This document shows, one piece after another, positions 26,824-36,659 of a DNA stretch of 64,000 bases. How positions within the stretch are numbered: position 1 is the stretch's first letter; each line of letters opens with the position of its first letter. The position numbers and the translations under genes are program-made. The notes beneath the pieces were generated by a model. It worked only from the letters and a program-made list of their open reading frames with translations, did not search any database and was not told where the DNA came from. This stretch comes from Bacteroidota bacterium (GTDB lineage: Bacteria; Bacteroidota; Bacteroidia; Chitinophagales; Chitinophagaceae), in assembly GCA_018268015.1 (NCBI GenBank), contig JAFDXJ010000050.1:372001-436000 (forward strand). The letters run 5' to 3'.

Positions 26824-27197
26824 TCCTTTTTTTGTACTTTTTGTACGGAAAGCCTGCCCAATCTTACGAGATCCATTTGAGCCAAGTCTTTTTCATTCTT
26901 GATTGCTGCCAGTGCTACGGGGTTGTGAAGTTTTTTAAAAGGCTTTACACAAACGCTTACCCAGCGTTCATCTTCGGTACTAGGATCCTGAAAATATGTT
27001 TTCGAAATTTTCACAATACCTACAATTTCCATTCCTGCATTGCTATGGTAAAAAAAAGCCATATCTCCTTTTTTCATCCCCATCAAATTCAATCTTGCTG
27101 CATAATTGCGTACTCCATCCCAGATAGTTTCTTTGTCATGGACCAATTGCTCCCAACTATATACATTGGGTTCAGATTTTAAAAGCCAGTACTCCAT
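26784..27197 (-). CDS. EVE domain protein
   Basis: 137 residues, whole protein is one EVE domain (PUA-like fold). Begins MEYWLLKSEPNVYSWEQL, then WDGVRNYAARLNLMGMKKGD and FFYHSNAGMEIVGIVKI, all hallmarks. EVE proteins bind modified bases in nucleic acids. It lies directly before the sirtuin on the same strand with a 40-base overlap or 8-base gap, depending on the sirtuin start. Confidence 0.93.
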   Translation of the reverse strand: MEYWLLKSEPNVYSWEQLVHDKETIWDGVRNYAARLNLMGMKKGDMAFFYHSNAGMEIVGIVKISKTYFQDPSTEDERWVSVCVKPFKKLHNPVALAAIKNEKDLAQMDLVRLGRLSVQKVQKKEWEKVLEMSHTKI

Positions 27198-27222
27198 ATA
27201 GATAAAATTTAAGGTAAAAATA

Positions 27223-28569
27223 TTAAATCATTTGCCGGGATTTGATTTCTAAATATTTATTAATCACATTCACCGTTAATTTTTCAGGTTCTGTGAGAAT
27301 GGACATAATCCCTGACTGGGAAAGTTCTTTTACTATTTGTCTTTTCCCGGACATAAAATTTTCTGCAAGTGTTTTTTTATATACGTCCTCAATATCCTCA
27401 TTCTTTTGATTCGCCAATTTTTCCAATTCCGTATTTTCAAAAAAAACGATGAGGAGTAAATGATATGAAGAAATCTTTTTCAAATAAGGCAATTGCCTTC
27501 TCATGCTATTGATAGATTCAAAGTTGGTATATAAAATAATCAAGCTTCGCTGTGATACACGCCGCCTGAGTAAAATAAACAACTTTTCAAAATCACTTTC
27601 GAGGTAGCGCGTTTTTTGCCGGTACAAGGTTTCAAGGATGCGTTGCATTTGAAAACCTTTTTTATCAGCAGGTATAAAAGAACTAATATTTTCAGCAAAA
27701 GTAACCAGGCCGGCCCTGTCTTGTTTTAATAAGGCAATATTACTAAGTACCAGGGATGCATTGATCGCATAGTCAAGTAAACTTAAGCCTTCAAATGGCA
27801 TTTTCATTACCCGGCTTTTATCAATAACATTATAGACTTGTTGGCTTTTCTCTTCCGTGAAATTATTGATCATAAACTGACCTTTGCGAGCAGTTGCTTT
27901 CCAGTTCATCGTGCGAAAATCATCCCCTGCTACATACTCTTTTATTTGCTCAAATTCCATACTATGACCGATCTTTCGAATTAATTTCAAGCCTGAATCC
28001 ACCAGTTTATTACTGATGGCAAATAGCTGGAATTTATGCAATTGCAAATAAGAAGGATATACAGGTACCTGATAAGATTCACCATATTGAAAACGGCGGT
28101 TTAATAAACCAATGGGTCCACTCACAAATAAATTGATTTTTCCAAAATCATATTCTCCTCTTTTCACAGGACGTAAATGATACATTAAGTTCTTTGATTC
28201 TCCCCCTTTCATTTCGAAATGATATTGTATATCTCTTCGCTGAAACTGGTGTGGCACTTCATCAATTACTTCTAATTGAATTGGAAATGAGTATTTATTT
28301 TCAATACTCAATTTGATTTCATTGGAATCACCATTACTCATCCTTTTTGCATGGCTTCGCTTTGCAAAAACAAAAGCCTTTGTAAAAAACAATTGCACAT
28401 AATCCAAAATGACGAAAAGAATAAAAATCCCCAGAAAAATAAATGGTAAAACACCCAACCATTGTATAAAAAACCGAATCACAAAAAAGATAATGCAAAC
28501 GGTGAGCAGTACAAAGAATCTTTTCTTTGTATACAAATCGCCAAAATATTTTTTAAAAAAATTACTCAA
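27223..28569 (-). CDS. DUF58 domain protein
   Basis: 448 residues. Two N-terminal membrane helices (about 17-38 and 40-62), then a beta-rich region, then the DUF58 signature VAGDDFRTMNWKATARKG (about 214-231) and a vWA-like domain. DUF58 proteins are partners of MoxR ATPases. It is 28 bases downstream of moxR in the operon that begins with the SpoIIM gene and is likely its last gene, since the EVE gene follows after only 25 bases but belongs to another pathway. Confidence 0.92.
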   Translation of the reverse strand: MSNFFKKYFGDLYTKKRFFVLLTVCIIFFVIRFFIQWLGVLPFIFLGIFILFVILDYVQLFFTKAFVFAKRSHAKRMSNGDSNEIKLSIENKYSFPIQLEVIDEVPHQFQRRDIQYHFEMKGGESKNLMYHLRPVKRGEYDFGKINLFVSGPIGLLNRRFQYGESYQVPVYPSYLQLHKFQLFAISNKLVDSGLKLIRKIGHSMEFEQIKEYVAGDDFRTMNWKATARKGQFMINNFTEEKSQQVYNVIDKSRVMKMPFEGLSLLDYAINASLVLSNIALLKQDRAGLVTFAENISSFIPADKKGFQMQRILETLYRQKTRYLESDFEKLFILLRRRVSQRSLIILYTNFESINSMRRQLPYLKKISSYHLLLIVFFENTELEKLANQKNEDIEDVYKKTLAENFMSGKRQIVKELSQSGIMSILTEPEKLTVNVINKYLEIKSRQMI

Positions 28570-28597
28570 AATATTTCTATAAACTTTTAAACTGATC

Positions 28598-29554
28598 TTA
28601 CCTGGGCACTTCTATTTTCTTCACTATTTCTTCTAAAACACCTCCTTCATCTGCCCCTTCCATTTCTTTTTCAGGAGTTAGAATAATACGATGTGATAAA
28701 ACCGGATTAAGCACTTCCACAATATCATCAGGTGTTACAAAACTTCGACCCTTCAATGCTGCAGAGGCTTTGGCACAATGCAGAATTGCAATGGATGCAC
28801 GTGGGCTTGCACCGAGAAATAATCCGCTATTGTTTCTGGTTTCCTGCACTATTTCTGCAATAAATTTCAGCATATTTTCTTCTACATGAATATTATTAAC
28901 CTGATCTCTGAACTGTATAACCTGGCTTCCATTCAAAACTTTTGCTACGCCATTTAAAAGTTCATGCGCATTCCCTGAAAGAGAATTTTTCAATATACCT
29001 ATTTCATCCTGCAACGTAGGATAAGGTACGACAATTTTGAGCAGGAAGCGGTCAAGTTGTGCTTCCGGTAAACGATATGTTCCTTCATGCTCAATGGGGT
29101 TTTGCGTAGCGCATACCATGTAGGGCTCTTCCATTTTATAAGTAACTCCGTCATAGCTGATTTGCCTTTCTTCCATCACCTCAAATAATGCTGCTTGAGT
29201 CTTTGCTGGAGCTCGATTGATTTCATCTATTAATATCAACTGCCCAAAAACAGGCCCTTTTCTGAAATTAAATTGAGCAGTTTGTGGATTAAAAACTGAA
29301 GTACCGATTACATCACTCGGCATCAGGTCCGGAGTAAACTGGATTCTGTTAAATGGCACATCCAGAGTACGTGCTAATAATTTTGCCGTAAGGGTCTTAG
29401 CCACTCCAGGTACACCTTCAATGAGTACATGACCATCAGCTAATAAGGCCACCATCAACAGGTGAACCATATTTTCCTGGCCCACAATGACTTTAGCAAT
29501 TTCTCTTTTGATTTGTTGAATGGTTTCAAATAAATTATTTTGTTCCGATTGCAT
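28598..29554 (-). CDS. MoxR-family AAA+ ATPase
   Basis: 318 residues. Walker A GVPGVAKT (about 44-51), Walker B LILIDEINRAPAKTQAALFE, sensor 1 ATQNPIEHEGTYRLPEAQ and a C-terminal lid with SPRASIAIL. MoxR ATPases act as chaperones for assembly or metal loading of partner complexes, often with DUF58/vWA proteins. It lies 2 bases after the DUF4350 gene and 28 before DUF58, tight operon spacing. Confidence 0.96.
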   Translation of the reverse strand: MQSEQNNLFETIQQIKREIAKVIVGQENMVHLLMVALLADGHVLIEGVPGVAKTLTAKLLARTLDVPFNRIQFTPDLMPSDVIGTSVFNPQTAQFNFRKGPVFGQLILIDEINRAPAKTQAALFEVMEERQISYDGVTYKMEEPYMVCATQNPIEHEGTYRLPEAQLDRFLLKIVVPYPTLQDEIGILKNSLSGNAHELLNGVAKVLNGSQVIQFRDQVNNIHVEENMLKFIAEIVQETRNNSGLFLGASPRASIAILHCAKASAALKGRSFVTPDDIVEVLNPVLSHRIILTPEKEMEGADEGGVLEEIVKKIEVPR

Positions 29555-29556
29555 AT

Positions 29557-30753
29557 CTATTTTTTAATTTTTGTGTAGTTATAAAATTCATCTATCTGAT
29601 TTGATAATTGAACTAATTCTTCCCGGGAAATAGACTGATCATTTTCAAATTTCAAAATCATACCGGTGATAGACTGGATCAACGTTTTATCTATCCCACT
29701 TTTTTTATTTAATTTGATAACAAAAAAGTCATCCGTTTTTTGAGTAGATAAAAAGTATTTATTACGGATAAATTCCAGCCAGTAAGCAATTTTCTTTTGC
29801 GCAATAGAACGATGATCATTTTTGTTTAAATATACTCCGGCAACGGTTTGTACAAAATCAATCGTTGTATTGCGTAAAGGGTCCAGTAGCGGGATAATCC
29901 GTTGTTTTCTTTTAATCTCAACAAATACATATATCAACATGGCTATTATGGATAACCATAATGCCCATTTCAAAAATTCATTATCCAGGAAAAATCGCAA
30001 GGGTGTCGTTGCACCTTCCCTACCCGATTTATAATACTCATCCCAGAGAATGGTTTCGGCATCATTATTTAAATAGGATAAAGCTATGGAAGTATATTGT
30101 GCATTATCCCTTTTTAGCATAAAATAGTTTGAAAAACAAATGGGTGATATATGTAAAAATATTTTGCCACTGCCCATATTCAATTGTATAAAGTCCGGTT
30201 CGTTCATCGAATTTACGCCTAAGATTCTCGCGGTATCTCCGGATGGGATTTTTTTAAAATAATTGGCCACCGTTGAATGATCAAAATAATAATTCTTTTT
30301 ACTTCTTAAAGTGGGATTTGTAAAATTTACCCCGATGGAATCATTTGTAAATAAATTCATGCCGGTTGACTCTTCTATATGCAGTGAATCTGAAAATGCC
30401 TTTCCAAATGAAAGCGCCGCTATGAAAACGGTATTACCACTTTTTACAAAATTCAATAAGGCTTCTATATCTAATTTTTCAAAATCAATTTCCGGTTCTA
30501 TTAACAAGTAACCTGTATGAGTGAAATTTTGATCATGTAATACATTATAAATCGGTGTTTGTTGGAGTTGAATTTCTTTCTCAGGAAAAAGATGATGCAA
30601 TTGGTCAAAAAGAATGGAGGTACCATAAGGTTCTTTACTCTTCTTTTCCAGAGATAGCGTCCAGTCAAATTCATGGGGTTTATAATATTGAGCAATTATG
30701 TAAATGACCGTCAGGCTAATAAAAATGACGACAAAAAATTTATATCCTTTCAT
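29557..30753 (-). CDS. DUF4350 domain membrane protein
   Basis: 398 residues. N-terminal membrane helix (about 5-24), then a periplasmic region with the EPYGTSILFDQLHHLFPEK segment typical of DUF4350, and a second helix (about 262-283, WALWLSIIAMLIYVFVEI) followed by a cytoplasmic tail. DUF4350 genes are partners of MoxR/DUF58/DUF4129. It is 3 bases after the DUF4129 gene. Function not known. Confidence 0.85.
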   Translation of the reverse strand: MKGYKFFVVIFISLTVIYIIAQYYKPHEFDWTLSLEKKSKEPYGTSILFDQLHHLFPEKEIQLQQTPIYNVLHDQNFTHTGYLLIEPEIDFEKLDIEALLNFVKSGNTVFIAALSFGKAFSDSLHIEESTGMNLFTNDSIGVNFTNPTLRSKKNYYFDHSTVANYFKKIPSGDTARILGVNSMNEPDFIQLNMGSGKIFLHISPICFSNYFMLKRDNAQYTSIALSYLNNDAETILWDEYYKSGREGATTPLRFFLDNEFLKWALWLSIIAMLIYVFVEIKRKQRIIPLLDPLRNTTIDFVQTVAGVYLNKNDHRSIAQKKIAYWLEFIRNKYFLSTQKTDDFFVIKLNKKSGIDKTLIQSITGMILKFENDQSISREELVQLSNQIDEFYNYTKIKK

Positions 30754-30756
30754 AGA

Positions 30757-31449
30757 TCAGATTTGCTCTTTGAGTTTTATAAATTTCTCATTCATTTGGT
30801 CAAAATCTTTTTTCTCACAAAATTCATTTCCATAATAAGCCCTTTCAAAATATTGAGTTAATGCTTCAAATGGTAGTTGGATAGATGGTTTTTCCAATTC
30901 ACGCAAATAAGTTGTATTGGTTTTATTAATTTGAAAATTGATCAGTTGTTTTTCCGATAAAATTTTGAGGCTTTTTAAGTACAACAACCTGATACACCTG
31001 CTATAATTCCCTTCGGATAAAGCCGTTTGAATGGCTTCATCAAAATTGATTTGATGTAATTCTTCTGTCTCCAAAGAAAAAGTATTCTTTCTTTTTTTAT
31101 GAGCTTCAAAAACGGGGCTACTATCCCCTCTGAAAATTTTGTAAATGATAAAAAGGATTACAGATAAACCAATTATAATAAAAAAAATATTCCTGGTGAG
31201 TAATCCATATTTCGTCCGCATCAGTTGATCATATCGTTCCCATAACCAATCCATGACACGCTCCATAAAAGACTTCTCTTTGGGAATTACTTTTTCATAA
31301 TCATAAATTGGATTTTTTTTATATGCATTGATGACACTCTCTGGTATGGTGGTAATCTGTATGGATGACGAATCATTGGCTGGCATTTGCCTGGAGAAAA
31401 GGGCAAAGCCACTAAGCATAAAAAACAGAAAAAATAGGATATATTTCAT
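30757..31449 (-). CDS. DUF4129 domain membrane protein
   Basis: 230 residues. Signal peptide (MKYILFFLFFMLSGFALFSR), one membrane helix (about 88-108, NIFFIIIGLSVILFIIYKI), and a C-terminal helical DUF4129 domain (ALSEGNYSRCIRLLYLKSLK). Its ATG overlaps the stop of the upstream gene by one base (TAATG), a sign of translational coupling. It is part of the MoxR block. Confidence 0.86.
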   Translation of the reverse strand: MKYILFFLFFMLSGFALFSRQMPANDSSSIQITTIPESVINAYKKNPIYDYEKVIPKEKSFMERVMDWLWERYDQLMRTKYGLLTRNIFFIIIGLSVILFIIYKIFRGDSSPVFEAHKKRKNTFSLETEELHQINFDEAIQTALSEGNYSRCIRLLYLKSLKILSEKQLINFQINKTNTTYLRELEKPSIQLPFEALTQYFERAYYGNEFCEKKDFDQMNEKFIKLKEQI

Positions 31450-32333
31450 TAATATTCTTCTTCCAGGTCTTTATACAAATCTGTTTTCTTTCCCAATGTT
31501 TCCAGTCTTTCCAGCAGACCAGTACCGTCTCGGCTTTCCATAAGGCTGCCGTAATTTAAAAAAGCGGAAATTAAAAATACCAGGTAAAAGACATACCCTA
31601 CCACATTGAAAACACCCATTACCATTCCAGCAGTTGAACTCCATTCTTTCGTAGTAAAATAAGATGCCAAGCCTGCTAAAGCGGCTACCACAAAGCCTAT
31701 GATACCTGATGAAAAGGAGTATATTATATAAGACACAATATAAATTCCTATGGACATCCAAAAATTTCTTTTGATGAGATCAAAACAACGGCGAAAAGCA
31801 GCAGTAAAACCCTTATTTTCAAATACGATGATAAACTGGAAAGGAACGAATACAAATGCCAGGTAAATTCCCGGAAGGATACAAAAAATAAAACCTGTTA
31901 AGATAAGCAATGTCACCGGAATAGTATAAATGATTACCCGGGGAAAATACTGAATAAAGTTGTGCCATACCTCCTCCGTAGTGGGGGAATTATTTTTCTC
32001 TATGTATGATTTCATGTAACAGGCAACAACCGTTTTCATGGCAATCAAACTTAACATGGTGAGGAAAATAGTAATGAAATAAACGGGTGTAAATAAAGTG
32101 CTCATCATTTGCATTTCATCCCCTATCCTTCCTGTAGTCATTGAATCCAGAAAACTAAAAGCTGTCTTCTGGTAAAGGCCGCTCATAATAGCATTGGCCA
32201 AAAGGAATACACCGGCAATCAAAATAAAAGATTTCAAAAGCGGTTTAAATTCTATCCGGATAAATTTAAAAGAATCGCTCAGGTTGTCACTGAGATCCCT
32301 TATTTTTCTTAACTCGATTTTCTGCTGTACCAT
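31449..32333 (-). CDS. Multi-helix membrane protein of the MoxR block
   Basis: 294 residues with about six membrane helices (starting near 36, 87, 130, 162, 195 and 245). It is similar in build to DUF975- or glycerophosphodiester-phosphodiesterase-membrane-type helical bundles, but I cannot name a family. It overlaps the upstream SpoIIM gene by 25 bases and the downstream DUF4129 gene by one, so it is co-translated with both. In related genomes a similar membrane gene is commonly found at this place in the block. Confidence 0.8.
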   Translation of the reverse strand: MVQQKIELRKIRDLSDNLSDSFKFIRIEFKPLLKSFILIAGVFLLANAIMSGLYQKTAFSFLDSMTTGRIGDEMQMMSTLFTPVYFITIFLTMLSLIAMKTVVACYMKSYIEKNNSPTTEEVWHNFIQYFPRVIIYTIPVTLLILTGFIFCILPGIYLAFVFVPFQFIIVFENKGFTAAFRRCFDLIKRNFWMSIGIYIVSYIIYSFSSGIIGFVVAALAGLASYFTTKEWSSTAGMVMGVFNVVGYVFYLVFLISAFLNYGSLMESRDGTGLLERLETLGKKTDLYKDLEEEY

Positions 32334-33331
32334 TGAATAAAATTTGATTGGAAAAAATCCGAATTGTCGTGACTATTTTTTTGCAGTATTCTTTTATGTA
32401 ATTTATTTGGATAAATAATAAAATACCAAATGATAAAAAACAGAGATGCCGCCAAGATAATGATATTAAAAATTATCGGCATTTCTGTATGCCTGGTTAC
32501 AAAACTCTCCAGGAAAGCCGCTGTTAAAAAAAGTGGTATAAGGCCAACAACAATTTTTAACCCGTCTTTTGCACCTCTTAAAATAGATACACTTCTTTTA
32601 TAAGTGCCGGGAAACAAAATACTATTCCCAAGTATCAGCCCTGCCGCACCGGCAATAATGATGCTCCACAATTCTAATGTTCCATGTATAAAAACGACCG
32701 AAAGAAATTGCATACCAAGCCCCTTTGAAATAAAAAAATATTGAAATGATCCCATCATAATGCCATTACGCAAAAGCATCCAGATACTTCCCACGGAAAA
32801 AAATATTCCTAATACATACCCGACAAATGCCACTGAAATATTGTTATACGCAATAAAGAAAAACATGCTTATGGAATCCTCATTTTTATATACGCCAAAG
32901 GGATCCCCTGTTTCAATATTATGTGTAGTCATATTGACATATCCGTCACCCAAAATAAGCCGTACAAAATTTTCATCATATTTTGCAGATAAAGCGCCCA
33001 TGAGGGCAAATACTAAAAAAAATAAAAAAGAGATGAAAAATTGTTTTTGATATTTCTTAAATAAAACAGGTAGTTCAAATTGCCAGAACCAAAATATCCG
33101 CCCACGCTTTTCTTTTTTATTTTTATAAATTTTCTGGTGAAAACTGGCTGCTAAACCATTTAGGTATCTGACCGAATTACTTCCCGGATAAAAAGTTCTG
33201 GCATAGGCCAGATCATCCGTTAAATCAATAAATGCATTTGCCATTTCATCAGTGGCCGAGCCGGAAACTAATATGGTTTCATATTGCTTCCATTTATCTG
33301 CATTTTGTTTTAAAAACTGGGCTTCGCGCAT
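32309..33331 (-). CDS. SpoIIM family membrane protein
   Basis: 340 residues. A soluble N-terminal helical part (about 1-95) precedes at least five membrane helices. The segments AYNNISVAFVGYVLGIFFSV and FIHGTLELWSIIIAGAAGL are the stage II sporulation protein M (DUF95) signature, including the conserved His-Gly and Glu. This organism group does not sporulate; non-sporulating members are linked to MoxR and RDD genes. First gene of the MoxR operon. The upstream gene on the opposite strand is RDD, with 52 bases between starts. Confidence 0.9.
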   Translation of the reverse strand: MREAQFLKQNADKWKQYETILVSGSATDEMANAFIDLTDDLAYARTFYPGSNSVRYLNGLAASFHQKIYKNKKEKRGRIFWFWQFELPVLFKKYQKQFFISFLFFLVFALMGALSAKYDENFVRLILGDGYVNMTTHNIETGDPFGVYKNEDSISMFFFIAYNNISVAFVGYVLGIFFSVGSIWMLLRNGIMMGSFQYFFISKGLGMQFLSVVFIHGTLELWSIIIAGAAGLILGNSILFPGTYKRSVSILRGAKDGLKIVVGLIPLFLTAAFLESFVTRHTEMPIIFNIIILAASLFFIIWYFIIYPNKLHKRILQKNSHDNSDFFQSNFIQWYSRKSS

Positions 33332-33383
33332 ATCATATCCGGAAAGGTATCAAAGAAACAATTTTTTTTTTCATCTTTGGCAA

Positions 33384-34115
33384 ATGGGAACAATTTCCGT
33401 TACAACCACACAAAATATCGAACTGGAATATGAACTGGCCGGTTTATCTGACCGGATCTTTGCCCGCCTTATTGACTTATTTTGCCTGGGAGGTTATATT
33501 GTACTCTTCGTGGCCATCATTGGCTTTGGAAATATTGATCCTTTCTTTTCAAATAACCCCTGGCTCGCCATCATACTTTTGATCGTTCCTATAATTTTCT
33601 ATCACTTGTATTGTGAGACTTTTTTTAATGGACAAAGTATTGGAAAAATGGCTTTAAAAATTCGTGTGATAAGCCTTAATGGAAACCAGCCTGCACTTTC
33701 GCAATACCTGATACGTTGGCTTTTTAGAATTGTAGATTTCCCATTAACCGGCAATTTGCTGGCCGTGATTTTAGTAGCTGCATCTGAAAAGCAACAGCGG
33801 CTGGGAGATATGTTAGCAGGCACGGCCGTTATTAAAACAAAGCCTAAGACAAATCTCTCACACACCATTTATGAACCCGTAGATATGCCTGTATATAACC
33901 CGGTATATCCCGAAGTGATTCAATTATCAGATAATGATATTCGCTTAGTTAAAGAAGTGATATTGAATGCGCATCGTTATACAAATACCAATATCGTTTT
34001 TGATACAATGAAAAAAATAGAGTCCATATTACATATTCAAAATAAAAATGAATCGGCCATTCAATTTTTATATACCATTGTTCAGGATTATAATTACCTG
34101 GCTTCAAAATTATAG
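33384..34115 (+). CDS. RDD family membrane protein
   Basis: 243 residues from ATG 33384. The frame opens earlier at 33252, but that part lies inside the divergent SpoIIM gene and does not look like protein; the ATG at 33384 gives the family start (ELEYELAGLSDRIFARLIDL, the RDD Arg-Asp motif). Three membrane helices (about 29-50, 58-76, 114-132) and a GQSIGKMALKIRVI segment follow; about the last 90 residues are soluble and helical. It is divergent from the MoxR operon and probably works with it, as in related genomes. Its stop lies one base from the stop of the convergent DUF2752 gene. Confidence 0.9.
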   Translation: MGTISVTTTQNIELEYELAGLSDRIFARLIDLFCLGGYIVLFVAIIGFGNIDPFFSNNPWLAIILLIVPIIFYHLYCETFFNGQSIGKMALKIRVISLNGNQPALSQYLIRWLFRIVDFPLTGNLLAVILVAASEKQQRLGDMLAGTAVIKTKPKTNLSHTIYEPVDMPVYNPVYPEVIQLSDNDIRLVKEVILNAHRYTNTNIVFDTMKKIESILHIQNKNESAIQFLYTIVQDYNYLASKL

Positions 34116-34116
34116 G

Positions 34117-34542
34117 TTATGATAAAGGAGCCAGTAAAGAAAAGGGCATGGATGGAATATTTCTCAGGATTGTAAAAATTATTACACAAGTCAGAACGGT
34201 CCAAACAAACCAGGAAGTATAAAAAAAAGGGAGCTTCATTTTTTCTTCGCGGAAAAAATTTACTAAATAATAGAAGGCTGAAAGAAATAAAAAAGGTAGG
34301 CTTATCATGGCCAGGAGATTATCATGCAATGCCTCCATGAAATCTCCATGAAGCAATGCAGACAATGCCCTTTGAGAACCACATCCCGGGCAATACAATC
34401 CTGTAAGGGCATGAAAAGGACATTCGGGAAAAAAGGATCCGGGGCCCCGTGCATCAAAAATTAGGTATAGCAATATCACCATCAATATTGCTATACCCTT
34501 TAGGAAGACCGGGAAAATACCCTGTCTTTGCGACATGATCAT
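34117..34542 (-). CDS. DUF2752 membrane protein
   Basis: 141 residues with three membrane helices (about 12-28, 72-94, 107-127). The motif ECPFHALTGLYCPGCGSQRA, holding CPF and CPGCG cysteines, is the DUF2752 signature. Such proteins are small inner-membrane proteins of unknown role, often paired with a CD225-type gene, as here (11 bases downstream of it). Confidence 0.9.
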   Translation of the reverse strand: MIMSQRQGIFPVFLKGIAILMVILLYLIFDARGPGSFFPECPFHALTGLYCPGCGSQRALSALLHGDFMEALHDNLLAMISLPFLFLSAFYYLVNFFREEKMKLPFFYTSWFVWTVLTCVIIFTILRNIPSMPFSLLAPLS

Positions 34543-34553
34543 GAAAGGATATA

Positions 34554-34886
34554 TTAATAGTTGTTATTCAAGATGGATCTTGAAGTCCAGAATGCTGTTA
34601 AGCCAAATGCAAACACTGCTATTATATAAAGAACAATTCCTGCGATACCAATAAAAAAGCCGATTTTAGTCCATTTACCTGCATCTTTTGATGCCTGTAA
34701 AGCGCCTGCATAATCGCCCACTTGAAACTTGGTATTTACTTGAGTGGCAAATATTATTCCGGCAATTCCAAAAGGAAGGCAACAAAAAAGTGTTACCAAA
34801 ATAGATTCAACGAGCCAGTTCTTTGGTGGTGGCATTCCGGGTTGTGGTGGTTGTTGTGGCATGTAACCGGGTGTAGTTTGTTCCAT
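34554..34886 (-). CDS. CD225/dispanin family membrane protein
   Basis: 110 residues from ATG 34886; the frame runs on to 34940, but MEQTTPGYMPQQPPQPG is a usual start for the family. A Pro/Gln-rich N-terminus is followed by two membrane helices (about 27-46 and 72-95) with LVTLFCCLPFGIAGIIFA and the short QVGDYAGALQASKDA loop, the CD225 pattern shared with eukaryotic IFITM proteins. Co-transcribed with the DUF2752 gene. Confidence 0.88.
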   Translation of the reverse strand: MEQTTPGYMPQQPPQPGMPPPKNWLVESILVTLFCCLPFGIAGIIFATQVNTKFQVGDYAGALQASKDAGKWTKIGFFIGIAGIVLYIIAVFAFGLTAFWTSRSILNNNY

Positions 34887-35014
34887 AAATGAGTATTTAA
34901 TAGATGAATTTTGTTGAAAATTACTAAAAAAGAGTAACAATAGTAAAAGGAGATACTATTTTCGTACAAAATATCACCCGGTTTTTAACCCCAGGAAAAA
35001 TTTAAAACCTATAC

Positions 35015-36487
35015 TTAATAAGCCCTGGCAAATAAAACCCTTTGGGTGGAAGGATTTCCGGTAAAAATACAACTCCCAGCTTCCTCATTATTATTCAATG
35101 GAATACAACGGATGGTCGCTTTGGTTAAATCTTTAATTTTTTCTTCTGTTTCTGAAGTTCCGTCCCAATGAGCTGAAATAAAGCCGCCTTGATCCAATGC
35201 AGTCGTAAACTCATCGAAGGTGTTTACTTGGATAATATTTTCATCACGGAATTTTTTTGCTTTTTGATAAATGGATTGTTGAATATCTCCAAGCAAATTT
35301 TGAATAAGAACATCAATATTTTCTAAAGAAGCATTTATTTTTTCACGAGTATCGCGTCTGACTAGTTCTGCCGAATTATTTTCTAGATCTCTTGCTCCAA
35401 TGGCCATACGCAAGGGAACACCTTTCATCTCATATTCTGCAAATTTCCAACCAGGTCTGTTATTTTCTGTATCATCATACTTCACGGTAATGTGTAAAGC
35501 TTTCAATGAAGTCAGGATGACTGCAATTTTTTCATCAATTAATTTTTTTTGTTCTTTCGTTTTATATATCGGAATAATGACCACTTGTATTGGAGAAAGG
35601 CTCGGTGGTAATACTAATCCATCATCATCGCTATGGGCCATCACCAAAGCGCCAATGAGCCTGGTACTTACACCCCAGCTCGTAGCCCAAACATAGTCCA
35701 GCTTATTTTCTTTATCGCTAAATTTCACATCAAATGCTTTGGCAAAATTTTGCCCGAGGAAATGAGAAGTCCCTGCTTGTAATGCTTTGCCATCCTGCAT
35801 AAGTGCTTCAATGCAATAAGTATCAATAGCGCCGGCAAATCGTTCATTGGCTGTTTTTACGCCTTTAATAACAGGTAGCGCCATATAATTTTCAGCGAAA
35901 TCTGCATACACATTCAACATTTGAACTGTTTCATCTTCCGCTTCCTTTTGTGTTGCATGAGCCGTATGCCCTTCCTGCCATAAAAACTCTGTTGTACGTA
36001 AAAATAACCTGGTGCGCATTTCCCAACGAACTACATTAGCCCATTGATTGATCAGTAATGGGAGATCCCGATAAGACTGAATCCATGTTTTATAAGTACT
36101 CCAGATAATGGTTTCAGATGTAGGCCTTACGATCAATTCTTCTTCAAGTTTTGCTTCCGGGTCAACAATGATACCATCACCGTTTTCATCATTCTTTAAA
36201 CGATAATGTGTTACGACTGCACATTCTTTAGCAAAGCCTTCCACATGAGCTGCTTCCCGGCTTAAAAAACTCTTGGGGATAAATAAGGGGAAATAAGCAT
36301 TAACATGTCCGGTTTCTTTGAACATTTTATCTAGTTGCTGTTGCATCTTTTCCCAAATAGCAAAGCCATAAGGTTTTATGACCATACAACCACGGACTGC
36401 ACTGTAGTCGGCTAGTCCGGCCTTTAAAATAATATCATTATACCATTGAGCATAATCCGTTTTTTGCGAAGTGATTTCTTTTGCCAT
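35015..36487 (-). CDS. proS: Proline-tRNA ligase, archaeal/eukaryotic-type (ProS type 3)
   Basis: 490 residues. Class II motif 2 [16 protein letters not shown], motif 1 region [16 protein letters not shown], motif 3 near [17 protein letters not shown], and the zinc-less C-terminal domain ending in LFARAY. The editing (INS) domain of the long bacterial enzyme is absent, so it is the short type found in Bacteroidota. It attaches Pro to tRNA-Pro; the matching tRNA-Pro is elsewhere in this window. No neighbour is in the same operon. Confidence 0.97.
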   Translation of the reverse strand: MAKEITSQKTDYAQWYNDIILKAGLADYSAVRGCMVIKPYGFAIWEKMQQQLDKMFKETGHVNAYFPLFIPKSFLSREAAHVEGFAKECAVVTHYRLKNDENGDGIIVDPEAKLEEELIVRPTSETIIWSTYKTWIQSYRDLPLLINQWANVVRWEMRTRLFLRTTEFLWQEGHTAHATQKEAEDETVQMLNVYADFAENYMALPVIKGVKTANERFAGAIDTYCIEALMQDGKALQAGTSHFLGQNFAKAFDVKFSDKENKLDYVWATSWGVSTRLIGALVMAHSDDDGLVLPPSLSPIQVVIIPIYKTKEQKKLIDEKIAVILTSLKALHITVKYDDTENNRPGWKFAEYEMKGVPLRMAIGARDLENNSAELVRRDTREKINASLENIDVLIQNLLGDIQQSIYQKAKKFRDENIIQVNTFDEFTTALDQGGFISAHWDGTSETEEKIKDLTKATIRCIPLNNNEEAGSCIFTGNPSTQRVLFARAY

Positions 36488-36659
36488 AAAAAATTTTTAT
36501 CAATCCTATTTTGCTAAAACAATCATTATTTTTGCAAAATAATTTTAACAGGCTCAACAAAAATGCCCCCTTCTTTTTTAGTACCTTTAGTGCATTAATA
36601 ATAGCCTGAATGCGGCAAATGTAATTACTTCATTTTTCATGTGCAATAAACTTATGATT

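Noticed and set aside
26796-27182. Long open frame of 128 codons on the plus strand, antisense to the EVE gene
   Set aside because: The EVE gene on the other strand has clear family motifs; this frame has a Phe/Cys-rich, unprotein-like composition and no ribosome site.
33232-33582. 116-codon frame overlapping the start of RDD and the SpoIIM gene
   Set aside because: It lies across two well-supported genes in another frame and has no family motif.
36537-36640. A tRNA or small RNA in the gap between proS and the aromatic lipoprotein
   Set aside because: No cloverleaf or stable stem was found by eye; it looks like an ordinary divergent promoter region.
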